18,765 bases of DNA from DATIJJ01 sp035478795 (GTDB lineage Bacteria > Pseudomonadota > Gammaproteobacteria > DSM-16500), in NCBI GenBank assembly GCA_035478795.1, contig DATIJJ010000031.1, positions 1-18,765 of the forward strand, written 5' to 3'. The position numbers and the translations under genes were made by a program. Below are positions 8,541 to 14,665 of the stretch, in pieces (the stretch's first letter is position 1; each line of letters opens with the position of its first letter). A model generated the notes under the pieces. It ran no database searches, was not told the origin of the DNA, and saw only the letters and a list, made by a program, of their open reading frames with translations.

Positions 8541-9797
8541 ATGTTAAATCGTCTTAGACGCAAACCTCATCCGCAACCACGATTATCAATTCCCGAGGTA
8601 CGCGAAAAAATAACCGAGCAGAAGAATGAACATAAAGAAGTAGATGCGGTCTGTCCTATCACCCTTCTTACGCCTTTTTTCGCTGTTCAACCCGGTGATC
8701 CCAGACGTCAAGAGAATTATGACGGTTTTTCGCTGTTAAGACACATAGACGGCTACGGAACCAGTCCGTGGAACCCCGAAGAAAAAGTCACCCTGAAAAC
8801 GGTTGCATCAAAATACAAAAGCAATCAGACACTCATGACTGCATTTAATCAGGCGCTGGAACAAGAAGGTTACACACTCCATGAACTACTTGCGTATTAT
8901 AAAATATCGCCTGAACTGTTCCGTTACCTGATCGATCTTGATTTTCACTCTGCCTTCGAAGAAGCAGCAACCACTGGCCTGGATAAAATCAAAACATTGA
9001 TTGCTGACAATAGCTTCAGGATTACTCTTTTCATCGCTGCGGCCTCTTTTCTCCTGTATCGGAAAATGATTTTATCCGAAATTTGTCTCAGTAATCTTGC
9101 AATCAATCAGTCCGCTTATGATCTGATTTACGGGAAAATCATGGAAGTACATGAGATGTCCCCGAATAATACATTTGGCCCGGCTTATTGCGAAAACATG
9201 GGATATGCGAACGTATCAAACATGAAAATGCATGGTTTTGATGGCTCAATGCTCGGATTAGGTAAAAACGGAACTTATTTTGAAATCATCACCGCCCAAA
9301 TGGAAAAAGTAAATACTTTCATGGCATCCAGAATACTCCTGCTTATGTTATACACGAGCAGCTACTTTTTCGTTGAGATGCTGCGATGGAATGCAGATGA
9401 TGAGACAAGGCTCTCCTTCAACGCGTTTTTGTTTTTCATCGCAATCCTAAGCATGAATAAGGCTTTTGACATGAGAGACTATTATGACAACTTACTCTCT
9501 TTGTTGTCCCACTCGACCGAAATAAACACCGTTGCAAGAGCCTGTAACGATGGATTTTTGCGTCTCCGTCTAACAAACCAGACGGTCCCGCCGGAACTAT
9601 CGCCCGCTCTCGAACTGCCAGCCTGTACAAAATCGTGGCTGAATCTCACAACTGCCAGTTATAGCTTGCTTGCAGGCCCGGTCAGTTTTTTTGGCGCGCG
9701 AGTGGCGAGAGCCTGCTGGAAAAAATTCAACCCATCACCACCTCTTCCTGTCGAAGAACAATTTCGCGCTCTTCGAAAGAAAAAGTTTACGGTATAA
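8541..9797 (+). CDS. Unknown membrane protein with a U-box-like N-terminal segment
   Basis: I do not recognise this 418-residue protein as a whole. A hydrophilic basic N-terminus (1-35) leads to a segment at about 36-86 containing VCPITLLTPFF, ENYDGFSLLRHIDGYG and TSPWNPEEKVTL. The order CPIT, an aromatic-led helix, then SP-x-N-P before a hydrophobic strand resembles U-box (RING-like, metal-free) folds, but the match is by eye only. A helical region follows (92-150). Hydrophobic segments lie at about 159-175, 261-279, 291-305 and 371-388, so three or four TM helices are likely. The tail is short and basic (KKKFTV). ATG 8541 has only a weak purine-rich site (AAAGCGGG). The next gene follows 53 bases on and is probably co-transcribed. 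A host-directed effector is conceivable, but no secretion signal can be proven. Confidence 0.75.
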   Translation: MLNRLRRKPHPQPRLSIPEVREKITEQKNEHKEVDAVCPITLLTPFFAVQPGDPRRQENYDGFSLLRHIDGYGTSPWNPEEKVTLKTVASKYKSNQTLMTAFNQALEQEGYTLHELLAYYKISPELFRYLIDLDFHSAFEEAATTGLDKIKTLIADNSFRITLFIAAASFLLYRKMILSEICLSNLAINQSAYDLIYGKIMEVHEMSPNNTFGPAYCENMGYANVSNMKMHGFDGSMLGLGKNGTYFEIITAQMEKVNTFMASRILLLMLYTSSYFFVEMLRWNADDETRLSFNAFLFFIAILSMNKAFDMRDYYDNLLSLLSHSTEINTVARACNDGFLRLRLTNQTVPPELSPALELPACTKSWLNLTTASYSLLAGPVSFFGARVARACWKKFNPSPPLPVEEQFRALRKKKFTV

Positions 9798-9850
9798 GGC
9801 GAATATTAAAATAGCCCTGAAAATCACACTGATAAAACGAGGAACCCGGC

Positions 9851-11224
9851 ATGCTGACAAGTCACTCAAAAACCCATGCGTTACAAAAAATTGAAAAACT
9901 GAATGCTATCAAAAAAAACATTCTGGAAAGAACAAGAAATGCCATTCTGAAGTCTTCCAATCAAAGAGACCTTCCCGTCATAGACCAACAAATCCGGGAG
10001 TGCCAGGAACAAAAACCGGGAAATGAATCCTTAACGGAACTTTCTGAAAGGATTTTCTATTTAAAACAGGAAATTTCAAGACTCGCCTGTTTTTTAAATG
10101 CCGCTTTGTTTAAAATTATGAAGATAGAACATAGAAACGCCCTGACGAAAATTTTTGCGCTATCCCAGGTCTATTTATCCCAGGAAGAAACAAACGAATA
10201 TCTTGAAGCACTGTCAGAAATGCATGATGAAACCCATATTAAAGCGTTTATCAGTACCCTTGAAACAATGAACAGTCTCAAAACCACCGATCAAAGTTCA
10301 GATGCCATCAAGAAAAACCTGATAGATCGTGCTGATTTTCTTTATCAGGAAATGCTTCTTGCAGTGAAAAGAATGCACTGTTATCAAAGCGAAGAAAAGC
10401 ATAATGCTGATCTGGACAGATTGAATCAACTGGACGATCAGACAGAACGTTTGACTGATCCTGTTCGTTTGGAAGTTATTTTTAAAAAGTTTATTTGTGA
10501 TCAAATTGAAAAACGCATTGAAATTTTTAATAACATGCATAGATTAATTTTATGTTTCTCACCTGAAATGAAAGATGAAATCCATACTCTGTCTACATCC
10601 ATAGCCGATACTATTACATTGAATACATTGGATGTAGAAATTCGGGAGACAAGAAAAAAATTGGATGGCGTAAAAATATTACCTGTCTGGATAAAAGAAG
10701 GCACTGAAATACTTCATGAATTGGACTCTCCTCCTCCGCATTTAACCAAATTCGAAACATTAAAAAATAGTGTCGGCAACACGTTTGAGTTTATCATTTG
10801 CCTTGAACAACTCCGGGAAGCATCAAAGCAACAAAAAATCACAAAAAGATATTTCATGATGGACTCGTTGATGAAAAAATTACAGTCTGACGAAAAAATA
10901 CCTTCTTTTGAAAAATTTAAATTAGTGATAGATCAAGCAGGAAAATCCGGAGATTTTTCTGCAGTTGACAGCTATTTTGAAACTCTGAATACAAAAATAA
11001 AAGATCGCGAAACAGAAGCGTTAATAAAAGATTTATTGTCGCCAGTCGATCCGACACCTGCAGCAAACACGATAGCTGCCCAAAACCTTTCGGTCGCACC
11101 CCATGCGACAACCTTTCCACCCACCAAATCTAAAAAAGAAAAACCCCATGACGAAGACGGACTGGAATTGAAAGAATTTAACAGAAGAACGAGACGTTCT
11201 TTATCCCCCAATCGACCAGAATAA
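9851..11224 (+). CDS. Unknown all-helical, coiled-coil-rich protein
   Basis: 457 residues with no recognised domain, no signal peptide and no TM segment. Residues 1-400 are almost entirely charged amphipathic helix with Leu/Ile heptad-like spacing (for example ELSERIFYLKQEISRLACFL near 63-82 and VRLEVIFKKFICDQIEKRIE near 205-224), consistent with coiled coils or helical bundles. From about residue 400 the character changes to an Ala/Pro/Thr-rich linker. A charged tail follows (KSKKEKPHDEDGLELKEF, then RRTRRSLSPNRPE). The acidic patch about 20 residues from the C-terminus is loosely like the E-block of Dot/Icm substrates, which is suggestive only. ATG 9851 has a good Shine-Dalgarno (GAGGAA, 9839-9844). 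It lies 53 bases after the membrane-protein gene and is followed by a strong terminator hairpin. Confidence 0.8.
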   Translation: MLTSHSKTHALQKIEKLNAIKKNILERTRNAILKSSNQRDLPVIDQQIRECQEQKPGNESLTELSERIFYLKQEISRLACFLNAALFKIMKIEHRNALTKIFALSQVYLSQEETNEYLEALSEMHDETHIKAFISTLETMNSLKTTDQSSDAIKKNLIDRADFLYQEMLLAVKRMHCYQSEEKHNADLDRLNQLDDQTERLTDPVRLEVIFKKFICDQIEKRIEIFNNMHRLILCFSPEMKDEIHTLSTSIADTITLNTLDVEIRETRKKLDGVKILPVWIKEGTEILHELDSPPPHLTKFETLKNSVGNTFEFIICLEQLREASKQQKITKRYFMMDSLMKKLQSDEKIPSFEKFKLVIDQAGKSGDFSAVDSYFETLNTKIKDRETEALIKDLLSPVDPTPAANTIAAQNLSVAPHATTFPPTKSKKEKPHDEDGLELKEFNRRTRRSLSPNRPE

Positions 11225-11240
11225 AAATAACAGGAAACAT

Positions 11241-11266
11241 ACGGTGGGCAAAACGCCCACCGTTTC
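11241..11266. terminator. Hairpin terminator between convergent genes
   Basis: A perfect 9-bp stem, ACGGTGGGC (11241-11249) with GCCCACCGT (11255-11263), encloses the loop AAAAC. It is followed by a short T-run on the + strand and by an A-rich stretch on the other side. It sits 16 bases after the 9851 gene and 14 bases before the end of the comEA-like gene, so it can serve both strands. Confidence 0.85.
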
Positions 11267-11279
11267 ATTCCATGCTGTT

Positions 11280-11621
11280 TTAGGTCATCGTCAAATGATC
11301 TTCAATTTCTTTCAACGTCGTCTCATCCATGCGTTTAAACCCTTTTACCTGTTTCAACTCGTCAACGGATTTAAAATCACCATTTTTATGGCGATATGAA
11401 ACAATGGCTTTGGCCTTGTTAGCTGTCACGCCTTTGATAGTCGCCAACTCTTTGGCAGTCGCCTTATTGATATTCAACTTTTCTGTTCCATTTGCAACCG
11501 CTGTTTTTTCGACTTTGGCAGCAGAAGGATTTTTTGCAGCACCCGTTGCGCCTGCCGCAAACACAGCAGAAGCAAGACCCATAACAGCGAGAGCAGCAAC
11601 AAACTTGCGATAAAAAGACAT
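11280..11621 (-). CDS. ComEA-like helix-hairpin-helix DNA-binding protein, exported
   Basis: 113 residues. A Sec signal peptide (MSFYRKFVAALAVMGLASAV, with a probable cleavage after FA near residue 22) precedes a low-complexity Ala/Lys linker. The helix-hairpin-helix pair (about 48-112) contains LNINKATAKELATIKGVTAN, KAKAIVSYR and GDFKSVDELKQVKGF. The LN-hN-A-s-x-x-EL start and the two GV/GF hairpins are hallmarks of ComEA, which binds incoming DNA in the periplasm during natural transformation. A soluble periplasmic form is usual in Gram-negative bacteria. ATG 11621 has AAGGAG about 8 bases upstream. It stands alone, so a competence role is by family resemblance. Related short HhH proteins of unclear function also exist. 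Confidence 0.88.
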   Translation of the reverse strand: MSFYRKFVAALAVMGLASAVFAAGATGAAKNPSAAKVEKTAVANGTEKLNINKATAKELATIKGVTANKAKAIVSYRHKNGDFKSVDELKQVKGFKRMDETTLKEIEDHLTMT

Positions 11622-11958
11622 AGTAAAACTCCTTGCAATGATAAAAAATATTTAAAAAATAACCCATTCCGACCTGCAATAACCCTGTCGTTAAACGACC
11701 AGCCACTATCTGGTAACCATAGAAAACGTATTGATCTGGAAGTGAAAAAACAGGATTTTTCCGGCATCCTGGACAGGATGCGGGTGCATTTGGGAATGGA
11801 CTTATCACAACCTGATAACTCAAACGGGTTGCGATACGGTGTATAATGCATCGGATTTTTATGAAGTCAAGAAAATAGTGTATTTTTTCGAAAAATAACT
11901 GCTTAAATCAGCGGGTTGTGGTGCGGAGCCCGCGTCACAACCCCGATATCCGATACGA
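11622..11958. other. Intergenic stretch with hairpins, no supported gene
   Basis: This 337-base gap separates the comEA-like gene from the 33-residue ORF, both on the - strand. It must hold the comEA promoter, but I see no convincing -35/-10 pair. Longer open frames here (reaching to about 11850 on the - strand) start in non-coding-looking sequence and overlap comEA out of frame. Inverted repeats present are GCATCCT/AGGATGC at 11764-11781, a TATTTTT/AAAAATA arm pair at 11881-11897, and the strong hairpin listed separately. Confidence 0.6.
11913..11943. repeat. Strong 14-bp hairpin downstream of the 33-residue ORF
   Basis: GGGTTGTGGTGCGG (11913-11926) pairs with CCGCGTCACAACCC (11930-11943) around a three-base loop, with 12 Watson-Crick and two G-U pairs. 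On the - strand it lies 15 bases beyond the stop of the small ORF. It has no immediate T-run, so it may be a weak terminator or an mRNA 3'-end stabiliser. An independent structured RNA is possible but unsupported. Confidence 0.6.
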
Positions 11959-12060
11959 TTACTTACCTTCTTTCTTTTGTTTTTTTGCCAACCGCTTTTC
12001 CATCAGGGATTTAGCGGGTTTTTTTTTGGCTTCTTTTTTCTTGTCTTGACCTTTGGACAT
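11959..12060 (-). CDS. Small lysine-rich basic protein, 33 residues
   Basis: A short ORF beginning MSKGQDKKKEAKKKPAKSLM and ending KRLAKKQKKEGK. It has 14 lysines in 33 residues and is predicted soluble and strongly cationic. The start codon has a near-perfect Shine-Dalgarno (AAAGGAG, 7 bases upstream). Further upstream is a plausible promoter (TTGCAC, 17 bases, TATATA) and downstream a strong hairpin, so it has all the parts of a free-standing gene. I have a vague memory of similar short Lys-rich hypothetical proteins in other gammaproteobacteria. The function is unknown; nucleic-acid or ribosome contact would suit the charge but is speculation. Confidence 0.7.
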   Translation of the reverse strand: MSKGQDKKKEAKKKPAKSLMEKRLAKKQKKEGK

Positions 12061-12088
12061 AATCATCTCCTTTGTTGATTCAATTATT

Positions 12089-12117
12089 TATATAACACCG
12101 TGCAAGGCAAAGTGCAA
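12089..12117 (-). promoter_or_regulatory. Candidate promoter for the 33-residue ORF
   Basis: Read on the - strand: TTGCAC (complement of 12112-12117), a 17-base spacer, TATATA (complement of 12089-12094). It is located 29 bases before the start codon. It is back-to-back with the region driving ssrA. Confidence 0.45.
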
Positions 12118-12165
12118 ATGGAAATAATGCCCAAAAAAGCCTGAAAACGGGCAAAAAAGGGTAAT

Positions 12166-12195
12166 TTGGCAGTAGCATTTTTTTTTGACTACACT
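12166..12195 (+). promoter_or_regulatory. Candidate ssrA promoter
   Basis: TTGGCA (12166-12171), an 18-base spacer, and TACACT (12190-12195) would start transcription about 14 bases before the mature tmRNA 5' end, which RNase P normally trims. A TTGACT at 12185 is too close to any -10 to be used with the mature end. The T-run between may reflect an AT-rich strong promoter. Moderate support only. Confidence 0.4.
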
Positions 12196-12215
12196 TACAA
12201 TGTAAAGCTTCCTTT

Positions 12216-12618
12216 GGGGGCGACCTGGCTTCGACGTGGGTTGCGACGCTTTAGGGGCATGTCGAGGACGTAACTCACCTCGTAAAATATGTTACAAACT
12301 TATACTTGCAATGAAAAATCGCAAGCCCGCTAATGCAGGTGCTTTTGAAGCACTTGCAGTTGCTGCCTAAACAACAGCATAGCGCTTCCCACCGACTGTG
12401 CTTATACGGTCGGGTCTGTGAAAGCAGACAGGGGAGTCATATTTTATAAGCTCGCAGCGAACTCCGCCCGGGACAAGCTGTTAAATCTTTAAAAGGGATC
12501 GCTTCATACCATCCTGCCTGTCGGAGGGTGTGCGGTTAAATAAAATGATAAGGCTAAACATGTAGTCCTGAGAGTTTAGAGCTTGCGGACGCGGGTTCAA
12601 TTCCCGCCGCCTCCACCA
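12216..12618 (+). ncRNA. ssrA: Transfer-messenger RNA (tmRNA), one-piece
   Basis: Rescues stalled ribosomes with SmpB. The 5' end GGGGGCGACCTGGCTTCGAC and the 3' end CGCCTCCACCA form the acceptor stem (GGGGGCG with CGCCTCC, one G-U pair) with CCA encoded. The T-arm GCGGG-TTCAATT-CCCGC precedes it. Pseudoknot PK1 is clear: CGAGG (12263-12267) with CCTCG (12278-12282), and loop GTAAC (12270-12274) with GTTAC (12291-12295). Twelve bases after PK1 is the resume codon GCA (12308). The open frame from there ends at TAA 12368-12370 and encodes AMKNRKPANA followed by GAFEALAVAA. The 403-base length is normal for a one-piece tmRNA. The encoded tag is about twice the usual gammaproteobacterial length (E. 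coli ANDENYALAA). Confidence 0.97.
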
Positions 12619-12657
12619 AATAAACGAAAATTATAAAATGATATCAGGAAAAAACAA

Positions 12658-12885
12658 ATGGCCGTAATATCCAAAATAGATGATGAAAAACTCGTACTTA
12701 TCCTGGATAATGGAGACCAGATAAAGCTCGATGAAGTAATCGATAAATGGCATTTTAAAGATTACCAAAGCTTTTTAAGATTCGCTGTAAGTACTATGCT
12801 TCTAAATGAAGATAACTTTTTATCAATCAAATTAGATGGTACTCGACAAGATATCAAACCACCTGCTCATTCTTTAAAAGATTAA
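12658..12885 (+). CDS. Hypothetical small protein, 75 residues
   Basis: Not recognised. The N-terminal half reads as two beta strands with a turn (KIDDEKLVLILDNGDQIKLD), then a helix with WHFKDYQSFLRFAVSTMLL, then a short strand and a polar tail. It is small, soluble and mildly acidic, resembling short orphan proteins of accessory islands more than a known enzyme. ATG 12658 has AGGAA at 12646-12650. It starts only 39 bases after the tmRNA 3' end with no visible terminator or separate promoter. The stop is followed after 4 bases by the next ORF, so the two are an operon. Confidence 0.7.
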   Translation: MAVISKIDDEKLVLILDNGDQIKLDEVIDKWHFKDYQSFLRFAVSTMLLNEDNFLSIKLDGTRQDIKPPAHSLKD

Positions 12886-12889
12886 AATC

Positions 12890-13195
12890 ATGTTAGATGA
12901 CAATTACGATCCTCGTGCGGAAATAGAAAATTTACACGCTAATTTACACCAACCCGATAAATTTGCTGAAATCTTTTGTAAAGTTGCGCGCACCCAAAAG
13001 TCAGTTGATCAAGTTTTCAAAGAAATGTTCATCAATTTATTAAAAACTGACAAAGATGTATTTGATGAAGTAAAGAAAATTTTTAAATTGATTGAAACAG
13101 AGAATTGGTGGAACAATTTAATTAAAATTAGAAGCGGGATTTGGGCCATTTTGCTACTTGCCATAGGAGCAGCTATAAATCATTTTTATGCCTGA
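12890..13195 (+). CDS. Hypothetical protein with one C-terminal TM helix, 101 residues
   Basis: Not recognised. Residues 1-80 are acidic to mixed-charge and helical (with FAEIFCKVARTQKSVDQVFK and LLKTDKDVFDEVKKIFKLIE). Residues about 83-99 (GIWAILLLAIGAAINHF) form a single hydrophobic segment ending at the C-terminus, so it is probably a tail-anchored inner-membrane protein facing the cytoplasm. It follows the 75-residue ORF by 4 bases with no clear Shine-Dalgarno of its own, suggesting translational coupling. Its last 10 bases overlap the end of the convergent gene on the other strand. A membrane-tethered partner of the small upstream protein is a reasonable guess. Confidence 0.65.
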   Translation: MLDDNYDPRAEIENLHANLHQPDKFAEIFCKVARTQKSVDQVFKEMFINLLKTDKDVFDEVKKIFKLIETENWWNNLIKIRSGIWAILLLAIGAAINHFYA

Positions 13196-13899
13196 ATCAG
13201 CTCAATATATTTTTTGATTATTTGCCAGGTTATCAACATATGTCGCTTTCTATCATCCCATGTTTGCGGGGCAGGTTTACCATGCCTTAACGGCCTGGCG
13301 CTCTCTTGAACAAGCCTAATATCATTCCTGTCAATCTGTAAGCTTTCTCGCAATCCTTCCCATTGTGTTTGCTCATCACTTCCGAATGTATGCTTCAATG
13401 CTTCAATTGCTCGATAGCAATGAAATGATGTAGAATTTGGTTGACGTATCGCTTCTCGGAAATCTGACAGCGCTATTTGTAATTCAATATTTCGGCCGCA
13501 TAATTTTGCTAAATCGATTAAAGAGATGGCAATATCCGGGTGAGGTATACCCTTGGATGTATCGTCATTTATTTTTGCTTCATTAAAAATATTTTCATGA
13601 ACACCAAAAATAGTCAGCTCTTTTGTTTCCAGGTTATAGGCACTTTCAATTTCTACATCATACCCACATGCAGTAGTATACCCAATAGAATCAACTATAT
13701 TTCTTGTAGCCATTTCCACATAATTTTTTAATGTTAAAAGTTCGATATTGTTAACAGATGAACATTCAGCTACAACCTTTGAAAAAGAGCATTCTAAATT
13801 TATCTCAATGTTATTATCTGGGTAAGAACAGTTACCTTTTTTTATAAAAACACTCGCGCGCTCAGGTAATACTAATCCATGAAATATATATTTAATCAT
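13186..13899 (-). CDS. Hypothetical protein, weakly HEPN-like C-terminus
   Basis: 237 residues, no signal or TM segment. The N-terminal half (1-115) is mixed alpha/beta. The C-terminal 100 residues are helical: DFREAIRQPNSTSFHCYRAI (146-165) with a conserved-looking YRAIEAL, then W180-LRESL, then SARPLRHGKP (200-209), then a final helix RHMLITWQIIKKYIELI. The helix-YRAIE-helix-RHG-helix order recalls HEPN-type domains, but the expected R-x4-6-H reads R202-x3-H206, so RNase activity is uncertain. ATG 13899 has AAGGAA 7 bases upstream. The gene is downstream of the winged-helix regulator on the same strand. A CTGTTCG half-site shared with the regulator's palindromes lies 27-33 bases upstream of its start. 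Confidence 0.7.
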   Translation of the reverse strand: MIKYIFHGLVLPERASVFIKKGNCSYPDNNIEINLECSFSKVVAECSSVNNIELLTLKNYVEMATRNIVDSIGYTTACGYDVEIESAYNLETKELTIFGVHENIFNEAKINDDTSKGIPHPDIAISLIDLAKLCGRNIELQIALSDFREAIRQPNSTSFHCYRAIEALKHTFGSDEQTQWEGLRESLQIDRNDIRLVQESARPLRHGKPAPQTWDDRKRHMLITWQIIKKYIELIQA

Positions 13900-13946
13900 T
13901 TGTTAATTCCTTGTAGATTTCCGGTCTGTTCGATCAGGTCTTTATT

Positions 13947-14051
13947 TTAAATCAATATAACTTTCTGAATTTCAGGTCGACAGTATTCAGCCTTCCCCAC
14001 CTCAACCGACAAATTATCGTAACAAATATTTGCAGCTTTATTATTTTTCAT
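13947..14051 (-). CDS. Short coupled ORF, 34 residues
   Basis: ATG 14051 overlaps the last codons of the winged-helix gene and is preceded by AAAGGAAAAG. It encodes MKNNKAANICYDNLSVEVGK then AEYCRPEIQKVILI. The composition looks like protein rather than random sequence, and the overlap is typical of a coupled operon partner. The ORF may be a genuine micropeptide or the surviving N-terminus of a longer gene cut when the 13186-13899 gene arrived. No function is assigned. Confidence 0.4.
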   Translation of the reverse strand: MKNNKAANICYDNLSVEVGKAEYCRPEIQKVILI

Positions 14052-14568
14052 GCTTTATCTTTTCCTTTAAATATATGGTTGCCAGATTACGCTCTCTTGG
14101 CCGCCCTGTTCGTATTGCATCAATTAACACAAGTATGTCGTAAAAAACTGAATCCGGATTTTCACGTAATGACTTTGGCACCGATGGGTGGAGGGGCTTC
14201 AATGCAACACCTTTTTTATCACCAACTGCATCGGGCCATACTGGTATAGGATCATTTCCCATAGCAATGACACCACGAAAAATAGGCGCAGCAACCCCGG
14301 TAGGAATTCCGCGAGTATATTCGCCTGGCTTGCCTGGAAAGAAAAACTTGATCCCACTTACCAGAAATTCTTCTGCTGCATTAATGTTAGGGAAAAGCCT
14401 ATTATCTTTATCTTTTCTTAATAATCCAGCATCGCCTAAACGCCTTATGCCCGCATTAATTTCAGCCAGACTAATGCATAATGCTTTGGCTAATTGGCGC
14501 TGTGACCAATCCACCCCAGGATTGGCTAATAGCTTTATTAAAATAATACAATCTTGCGGCTTTAACAT
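14041..14568 (-). CDS. Winged-helix transcriptional regulator (probable autoregulator)
   Basis: From ATG 14568 the protein has 175 residues. Residues 3-60 form a winged helix: KPQDCIILIKLLANPG, then WSQRQLAKALCISLAEINAG as the helix-turn-helix, then IRRLGDAGLLRKD and a wing. The remainder is a non-DNA-binding domain ending in LVLIDAIRTGRPRERNLATI. The same frame is open to 14634, but I choose 14568 for three reasons. An extended -10 (TGCTATACT on the - strand) lies about 25 bases upstream, AGGGA lies at a fair distance, and the additional residues would fall inside the operator palindrome. The wHTH family is not named with confidence; comparable proteins are often annotated as HTH/MarR-like regulators near toxin-antitoxin genes. 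Two large palindromes upstream suggest autorepression. Confidence 0.72.
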   Translation of the reverse strand: MLKPQDCIILIKLLANPGVDWSQRQLAKALCISLAEINAGIRRLGDAGLLRKDKDNRLFPNINAAEEFLVSGIKFFFPGKPGEYTRGIPTGVAAPIFRGVIAMGNDPIPVWPDAVGDKKGVALKPLHPSVPKSLRENPDSVFYDILVLIDAIRTGRPRERNLATIYLKEKIKHEK

Positions 14569-14594
14569 CTCAGTATCCCTGTATGCATAAACTG

Positions 14595-14603
14595 AGTATA
14601 GCA
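14595..14603 (-). promoter_or_regulatory. Extended -10 promoter of the winged-helix gene
   Basis: On the - strand TGCTATACT provides an extended -10 (TGn plus TATACT, 5 of 6) located 27 bases before ATG 14568. Its spacer and -35 position are covered by the palindrome at 14608-14633, as expected for a repressor-controlled promoter. Confidence 0.55.
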
Positions 14604-14607
14604 CAGA

Positions 14608-14633
14608 TGTTCGCTGTTCGCGAACAGGGAACA
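14608..14633. promoter_or_regulatory. 26-bp palindromic operator candidate 1
   Basis: TGTTCGCTGTTCG followed by CGAACAGGGAACA: 12 of 13 positions pair, with a perfect 14-bp core CTGTTCGCGAACAG. It overlaps the -35 region of the winged-helix gene promoter. Confidence 0.65.
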
Positions 14634-14665
14634 TATAAGATAAGCCATATCATGTATAGTAAACT

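Noticed and set aside
11764..11781. GCATCCT/AGGATGC inverted repeat considered as a terminator or repeat element
   Set aside because: A 7-bp stem without a T-run on either strand, single copy in the window; it is too weak to name beyond the gap description.
11464..11851. Two - strand open frames of about 120 codons overlapping the comEA-like gene
   Set aside because: They are out of frame with a convincing secreted HhH protein, become Cys-rich through frame-shifted Ala codons and lack a ribosome site or family resemblance.
12121..12160. TGCCC...GGGCA hairpin upstream of ssrA
   Set aside because: A five-base stem around a 15-base A-rich loop is not distinguishable from chance.
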